Of a stretch of 64,000 nucleotides of DNA, positions 57,898 through 64,000 are shown in pieces. This stretch comes from Kingdonia uniflora (lineage: Eukaryota; Streptophyta; Magnoliopsida; Ranunculales; Circaeasteraceae). Location of the stretch: positions 2,976,001 to 3,040,000 of the forward strand of contig JACGCM010000779.1 of assembly GCA_014058105.1 (NCBI GenBank), in the 5' to 3' direction. How positions within the stretch are numbered: the stretch's first letter is position 1; each line of letters opens with the position of its first letter. The notes beneath the pieces are model-generated. The model was not told the DNA's origin. It saw only the letters and a program-made list of their open reading frames with translations, and did no database searches. Position numbers and translations under genes: made by a program.

Positions 57898-59680
57898 ATG
57901 GCCCCCACCCTCCATTCCAGTTCCACTCATGCTGGCAACTCAATCGACGGAGTGGCCATCCAACTCGCCTTACTTTCCCAGCAGTTTGCGCAAGCCGAGG
58001 AGCAACACCATATACAACTGCACCAAGAATGTGAAAAGCACCGACAAGAATTTGAAATTGAGAGGCACCGCCGTCTGGACGATCCTGACATACAGAATCG
58101 CACCATTGATGAGCTCCGCAACACAGTTCGAGAGCTGTAGCGTCTACAGCTACTAGACGTTCCTCTACCTTCCTAAGAACCCGCCCCGTCTCGTCTCTGC
58201 TATAGACCGATTAGGACCCTTACCGTATATCCCATCACCTCCAGCTCACCGTATTGCCGAAGGTACTGCCCTTATTGTTCCCCCTACTACCTCCATCCAC
58301 CTTGGCATCAACCCCATAGAAGACTCCTCTGATTCTGCCCTACGCTCCTCCAGACACCCTAAGCGCCACCTTGCCCGAGTACGTCTCAGGGAGCGCAGCG
58401 TATAAAACAAACCATACACTCGATCTCATCACCCTTGAACCCTTCGATCACCCCATCATCCTCCTTATTGTGCACAACATAACTTCGACTATAAAATCTA
58501 ACCTGCTACCTGCGTCAGCGCGATCCCAACTTCCAACTCAAGAAGTCGACTGAATAATCTCCTTTGCCCTAAACTCCTCGACATCGAGGTGCCTCAAAAT
58601 TTCCGTACTCCCAAACTTAGTAAATACTACAGCATCGACCCCCAATCCCATATCCTTGAATTTCAAAATGCTCACAGCCTCTACTACACAGCCTACTAAC
58701 TGATGTACCGTCTTTTTCCCACATGTCTCACAGATAGCCCTCTACGATGGTACTATAACCTTCCCAATGGATCAATTCGAACCTTTGAGCAGTTATCCCA
58801 TATTTTTATTGTACAGTTCCCCTTCAATAAAAACAGAGAGGTCAGAGTCGATGACCTCTTCAACTTTAGAAAATCCAGCAGTGAAACCCTTGAAGCCTTC
58901 ACCAAGAGGTTCCTTGACGAGTCGCGAAAAGTCGAAAGCCTTGACTGCAAGAATGTCGTACTCGCGTACTCAAATGCTCTTCTAGACCACAGCCGTGTCA
59001 AAGAGTACCTGATCCTCCATAAGCCTCGAACCCTCAAGGAGATGCTCTCAAAAGTCAATGGCTATATCGACCTTGATATCCTCCACAAAATGCATAATCA
59101 GGGGAAACCTTTGACCACTACCATCAATAAACCTCGACAAGGCCCACCTTCTACTTCCTTACCCCTGATCGCTCCCATCTCATAGGAGACTGAGAGCCAT
59201 AAACACCCTCATAATGACAACAATGTCGAAGCTCGCAAGAAACGGCCAAAGCCAGTCTTACCTAGACTTATAGCCCCCATGAACACCCTTCTACCACAGA
59301 TACAGGAAAATCCTATATGGCGTATCCCTTTCCCCATCGAGTTCAAAGTAAACCTTACTGCACCAACCACAAGTATAACTGCCGCCACACCAATAAATGA
59401 TTCGTCTTACAGCGATCCCTCAAAATCATCCTCAAAGTAGGTTGTCTACATCAGTATGTTGTCTACCTTCCAAGCTTTCTTGATGGATCGTACCTCAAAC
59501 CTCAACCCACTTCTGTCGTTGACCCGGTCGAGGACCATATCTACCGAATAAATTTCATTGAAGTCAGCAATATCGACAACGGCCGTTCCAAGAGTAAACG
59601 TAAGCGTGTCGAAGAATGCTACAAAATCACCTACCAGGAAAAGCACCGTCAACTCCTGCTAGACTCAAGCCTCTCCCCTC
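57898..59680 (+). pseudogene. gag of element C
   Basis: It starts at ATG 57898 (MAPTLHSSSTHAG). The first 80 codons stay open to a stop at 58140 and form a Gln/Glu/His-rich coiled coil (LALLSQQFAQAEEQHHIQLH). The capsid core at 58703-59185 is open for 160 codons, with LTDSPLRWYYNLPNGSIRTF, SETLEAFTKRFLDESRKVES and KEYLILHKPRTLKEML. A basic tail near 59580 (RSKSKRKRVEECYKI) corresponds to that of B. The zinc-knuckle region near 59350 is frameshifted. Several stops make it a pseudogene. Confidence 0.87.
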
Positions 59681-59754
59681 GACCCGAAGGCATTCCTTTC
59701 ATCGATTCCGACACATCACATATTTGCATTCCCAATTTTGACCCATTACTCATC

Positions 59755-60140
59755 ATGATTAAGATCGAACACCTCGTCCTTCATACCATGTTCATCGATA
59801 CAAGAAGTGCAGCCGATGTACTTTTCCTCCAAACTATCCAAGCCATGAAGAAAACAGACCATATCACTGTTGCCAATGTCGAATTCAAAGGTTTTAATGG
59901 GGCCACAGAAGTTGCTGTTGGACGAATCAGCCTCCTAGTTACTACCGGCCAGTCACACTTCAAGCCAGTTTTCTTGTCGTGGACAAGAAGTCAGAATACC
60001 TCAGAATCCTTGGGCGTGACTGGATCCATGCCATGCGTGCCATACCTTCGACATATCATCAGACCCTTCGTTTCACTACCTCCTTCGGTACATGGAATTT
60101 AAAAGGCTCTCAACGTCTCGCTCGTTCATGCGAGCATCCG
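59755..60140 (+). pseudogene. aspartic protease of element C
   Basis: It matches the B protease. The active-site phrase is FIDTRSAADVLF, where the Gly of D-T-G has become Arg, so it would be inactive. The phrase EFKGFNGATEVAVGRISLLV follows. A frameshift near 59955 disrupts the second half, and the ILGRDW-equivalent (ILGRDWIHAM) lies in another frame. Confidence 0.85.
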
Positions 60141-60199
60141 GAGATTGATCCGACCTAGAGTCTCATCACACTCCCATAGCTATCACTGTCTCTCTTTAT

Positions 60200-61487
60200 C
60201 CCCATACCTACAACAGATGCCACCTCACCCATCGAGCCTACTCTCTATATTGAACTCAACGGTCCTGGTCGAGGTATATTCATTGGAACCTTTCTCGACG
60301 AGGCCGAACACCTCGGACTTACAGAATCCCTTCGAGCAAACAAAGACATCTTTGCATGGACGCTCCAAGGTATGCCCGGTGTCGACCCCAGTTTGGCATG
60401 CCACCACCTCGATCTCATCCCCCATTCCATAGCACTATAACTAAAGAAGCGTGCCTTCGCACCATGACTTTGAGAAGTAGTAAACTTTAAAGTAGACAAG
60501 CTTATAGCTGCGGGTTTCATCAGAGAAGTCAAGTATGCTGACTGGATATCAAACATCGTTGCAGTTCCCAAAAAGAATGGCAAGATCAGAATATGCCTCA
60601 ACTTCACAAACCTCAACAAGCATACACCAAAAGATAGCTTCCCCCTCCCGATCATCTCAGTACTCCTTGATGCTACTGCTGGACATGAATGCCTATCTAT
60701 GATGGATGTGACCTCGGGTAACAATCAAGTACCCCTCCTTCCCGAAGATCAACTTAAAACTTCCTTTATCACTAAACAAGGCCGTTACTGTTTTAATATC
60801 ATGCCCTTCGGCCTTAAAAATGCGGGTACCACCTATCAATGCCTTGTTACAACCATATTTAAACCCTTGCTTGGCAAGTCAGTCAAAGTTTACATCGACG
60901 GCATGTTGTGCAAGAGCCTCCAAAAACAGACCCACACCAGGACCAAACTGAAGTCCTTTCGATACTTCGCACATACAACATAAAACTCAACCTAAACAAA
61001 TGCCAATTTGGTATTTCGTCTGGTAAATTTTTAGGCCATCTTATTAGTAAATGAGGTATCGTGATCGACCCTGCCCATATTCGAGCTCTCATCGACATGC
61101 CTTCACCCCAAACCAAAAGAGACGTCCAAAAAGTGGCTGGTAAGATAGCAGCCCTCAACCATTTCATTTCCAAATCCTTAGACCATTGTGTTTGGATCTG
61201 TTCTCTATTACGCAACCAAGGCGTCTACAAAGCAGTAAAGAAAAACAATCCTAAGATTAACTGGACACCCGACTGTGAACAGGCCTTCCTCGAACTCAAA
61301 ACTTACCCTGGTCGACCTCCCATCATCAGCATCCCTATCTTAGGTGAGACACTCTTTTTATATCTTACTATTACAAATACCTCCATCAGTTCGGTTCTTA
61401 TTCGACTCGAATCAAACATCGAGAAACCTGTATATTTTATCATAAAAAATCTAACACCCGCAGAAACTCGATATTCGAAACTTGAAT
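60200..61487 (+). pseudogene. reverse transcriptase and partial RNase H of element C
   Basis: RT begins near 60480 (FIREVKYADWISNIVAVPKK, NGKIRICLNFTNLNKHTP). It continues at 60699-60983 with QGRYCFNIMPFGLKNAGTTY and catalytic box VYIDGMLCKS, where the second Asp is Gly, so polymerase activity would be lost. The connection domain and the start of the first RNase H lie at 61061-61487 (IDMPSPQTKRDVQKVAGKIA, PVYFIIKNLTPAETRYSKLE). It then stops at the deletion junction. No second RNase H or integrase follows. Confidence 0.9.
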
Positions 61488-61489
61488 AG

Positions 61490-63050
61490 AATGATACCAC
61501 ATCATACTGCTCAATTAAAACCTTTCTCTCACTCCTCAATTTTGAATTCATACCCTCGATTACCTTCATCATCTCATAAAAATTCCCATTCATCTGAAAT
61601 GAAGCAACTTCCCAGAAATTCAACACCTCCTTCCCCAGCCTGCGAAGGGGCAATCGCATCCCCAGTAGAATTTGGCCTCTATATGCCATGATACCTTCTC
61701 GAGGCTTCAATTTAAAGCTGTACTCTGACCCTGAAGAATACAATATAACCCTTACCTTCGGCAGCTCATGTTTAGCTACAAATCGATTTAGGCTCTACTT
61801 CTCTCTATTCGTAACAGAATCAGTAGCCTCATCCGACTCAGTCGAATCCTCATCATGATCACTTTGCTCCCCCTCACCTCTTTCACCATCTGAAGGCTCA
61901 GCCTGTCCTTCGCCTCTCTTTCTTTGTCCTCCCCCCCCATCTCCTTCTCGCCACTACCCTCAGTCACTACCGTCATACGACGCCTACTACTTGAACCCCC
62001 ATTTACAGGAACCATCACTGACAGTTGAATATCTTTTGTTATGACTAGTTCTTCTATGTCGCTACCCTCATCCATCGGAGCACGACCAGACACACTAGCC
62101 TCATTTTCTTCGACTTCCTCGTCTATCATCCTCAGTCTCAAAGCTCAACAGGTACGCATCTTAGCCTATAGAAGAAGAGGTACGTAATTAGATCAATATA
62201 TTCGACTATTATGTGTCAATAACCCATTTGCATATACCTTCTCCAAAGGATACAAACATAGTCTAAAACTCGGTCCTAATCCCAGTCCCACCTTCAATAC
62301 CCTTAGAATCCCAAATGAGCTCAACCTCTGACACATGATTTCCCCCTGTACTCGAACATATCCTCAATACTACAAACCCAAAAGACTCTACATATAGATA
62401 TAGAAGGAAAAAAAATAGACGGAGATCAATCGACATACCTACGTTAGCGGAAGTACAATCGAAATAGCAAGCCAATCGGTCCTCAGCAACAACCGGCAAC
62501 CTTTCTCAAGCTTCACGAAACAATGGCATACATTCCCTACCTCTCATTCTCTGGCTTTTTTGTGAATAGTATGTTTGTTATCTCCCCTATATATACCTCC
62601 TTGGAATACCAAAAGCTGCCTCGATTTCTAAACCACTATCATTTACCACTACCCCCTGTTTTTCGGCTGACATGTGTTTTAACCATTTTGCCTATCATTA
62701 ACCTCACGTGCGAATCGCATGCTCACATTGCCTTAACTTTAAACTTAATACAACTCAATAAAACTCAAACCCTTCGATCCTCACTCGAAGATATCCAATC
62801 AAATCCCTATATCAAATCAACCTTTTTCCATAAAACAAGGAAACATCATGATAGCATGTATGGCGCACTGCCCCAGGAACTAGTACCGATCTAATAGGCC
62901 AACTGTCTGGGCTGTCAGCTTATCCAGTCAAATCCAACAGACCTTCGACTATATCGTGTCCTGAACATTTAACTTCAAAAGACGTCAAGCATTCAATTTA
63001 CGACACATTCGACATTTGACAATATGATCGCACCTAAATCACCTTTGAAT
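61490..63050 (-). pseudogene. antisense aORF of element C (5' part only)
   Basis: This - strand aORF is fused to pol by a deletion. Segment 62141-61788 starts MRLRMIDEEVEENEASVSGR and is acidic (the B counterpart starts at 42295). Segment 61743-61490 holds the best-preserved transposon-protein domain in the window, with KLKPREGIMAYRGQILLGMR, LPLRRLGKEVLNFWEVASFQ and MNGNFYEMMKVIEGMN. This pattern of an aromatic/Gly start, R-x-P-L and N-G-N matches the plant 'putative gypsy-type transposon' family. The exon-1 region (as at 44135 in B) is lost beyond 63060. A TATA-like GGTATATATAGGG lies at 62586-62600. Confidence 0.75.
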
Positions 63051-63060
63051 TTTATGTCTA

Positions 63061-63764
63061 ATACCACGGGGTTTAACCTTTATTAGGGGATTCAAGCATA
63101 TAATCTATGGTATACGTAATCTACAGACAATATACTTGCATAGAGGCCCGAATGTGACGCTTTACGACCTCTGATGAGGATTTTTAGGAGAGTTTATATT
63201 ACTGATGAGTAATCGAAGGTTTAAGTACTGTGGGTTTTACAAGGTGATCGAAGGTAAACTATAAGGGCTCTGAGAGGAGTTTTCCTAACCTCTCCTTGGT
63301 TCCCCATCTCTCCTATTAATAGAACATAGGAAAGGCTGAGTCACCAAGGTTAGGTCACGATACAAGGATAACATCCAGATATCGAGCGGGTATCCCAGAG
63401 TGGATATAGATGCCAGAAATGTCGGAGTTGTCACTGTAGCAGTTGTTGGGTCTGCTCCTGTACTCCAACGTTGTAGTAGTTGTTGGGTCTGTCAATGTAG
63501 CTGCAAGGACCAACAACGCCGCTGTCATGTCTAGTGAGCTGGTTGTCCGTCTTGTCATACTTTGACCATGTAGGGATATGGTCAAAGTATTTATGATGCG
63601 ATGTGGAGTTCGTCATCGAGGCTTGTTCAGAGTCGAAGCTTTATCCTCGGATAATCTTTAAGAGGCTTATTTATAGGTTGAGTGGGATTTGATATGTTTT
63701 AGTAGGCTTTGAGGTAGCCTTTGAGTGTTTAACTAGGGTAAAAGGCTGCGAGTAGGCTACTACA
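63061..63764 (-). repeat. 3' LTR of element F, truncated (about 704 bp)
   Basis: On the - strand it starts TGTAGTAGCCTACTCGCAGC. Its last 40-odd bases, including the GCCCCTACA end, are missing. The TATA box position reads TATTAATAGG, so it is mutated compared with TATAAATAGG in B and C. Confidence 0.88.
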
Positions 63765-63780
63765 TTTGCCCCCTCTCAGC
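63765..63780 (-). other. polypurine tract of element F
   Basis: The - strand reads GCTGAGAGGGGGCAAA, directly before the LTR start. This orients F with its body to the right. Confidence 0.8.
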
Positions 63781-64000
63781 AAGGGTCTCAAAAATATATG
63801 TAGAGGCATTTGCTGAGAAAAACTGTTTGGAGTCAGAGGTTGAACAGTGGACTATTGGTTTTTCGAGGGAGGTAATAAAGGGGGGCATTTAAGAAATATT
63901 GGTGGTTATGGAGTAATGAATGATGTTTAATAGGTCTATAAGCAGGGGTCATGGAGGGAGTAACACTGTATATATATCTTTTTCTGTTGCATTATCTTCT

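Larger units (their letters stand above)
57109..63060 (+). mobile_element. Element C: family-1 gypsy, internally and 3' deleted
   Basis: It keeps the 5' LTR, primer site, gag, protease and RT, then jumps at about 61487 from the first RNase H straight into the antisense aORF. The second RNase H, integrase, tandem array and aORF 3' half seen in element B are absent. At about 63060 the aORF region stops against the inverted LTR of element F, so C has no 3' LTR. Confidence 0.88.
63061..64000 (-). mobile_element. Element F: family-1 gypsy, 3' end only
   Basis: A - strand family-1 element whose 3' LTR (63061-63764), polypurine tract (63765-63780) and about 220 bp of interior are visible; the rest lies past the right edge. 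The interior resembles element B 45220-45345. The outer end of its LTR is cut off by about 40 bp at the junction with element C. Confidence 0.85.

Overview
This window is plant nuclear DNA, most likely from a dicot-type flowering plant, and consists almost entirely of decayed, nested retrotransposons. I found no intact host gene and no tRNA, rRNA or CRISPR array. The plant assignment rests on long terminal repeats with TATA boxes, Ty3/gypsy pol genes of the Tat/Ogre type, Ty1/copia remnants and a plant LINE. The Tat/Ogre signs are two RNase H domains in tandem and an extra gene on the opposite strand downstream of pol, called aORF below. The species cannot be named from sequence alone.

Layout from left to right. 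Element A (1-5984, + strand) is the 3' half of a family-1 gypsy element: pol tail, a two-unit tandem array, antisense aORF, polypurine tract (PPT) and 3' LTR. 5985-8129 is AT-rich and unassigned. Element G (8130-23385, - strand) is a family-3 gypsy element with 3' LTR, + strand aORF, G-rich array, pol and gag. Its aORF is split by element H (10753-14962, + strand), a complete 4.2-kb non-autonomous LTR element with target duplication ACTAT that is filled with three satellite-like arrays. At 23386 G is fused to a copia gag fragment, followed by a copia pol tail with a 101-bp exact duplication and a 205-bp LTR. A LINE on the - strand is split into 25870-26053 and 51926-52680 by a family-2 gypsy complex, E (+) on the left and D (-) on the right. 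D's aORF is in turn split by element B (32453-46081, + strand), a full-length 13.6-kb family-1 element with 736-bp LTRs and target duplication CACTT. Right of the LINE lie an unassigned stretch and a copia pol remnant K. K is interrupted at 57108 by element C (family 1), which has lost integrase and its own 3' LTR. C ends at about 63060 against the inverted LTR of element F, which runs off the right edge.

Common architecture. Three distinct gypsy families each carry gag-pol in one direction, a tandem array just after the pol stop, and an antisense aORF. The aORFs of A, B, D and G have recognisable TATA boxes. The three arrays are unrelated in sequence (about 193-226 bp in family 1, 157-160 bp in family 2, about 75 bp G-rich in family 3) yet occupy the same position. 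H shares LTR ends, PPT and the 75-bp repeat with G, so it looks like a G-derived parasite in which these repeats have become the bulk of the element. Every pol and gag frame is broken by stops, shifts or catalytic-site changes, so nothing here looks autonomously active today. The two LTRs of B differ at about 80 of 736 positions by eye.
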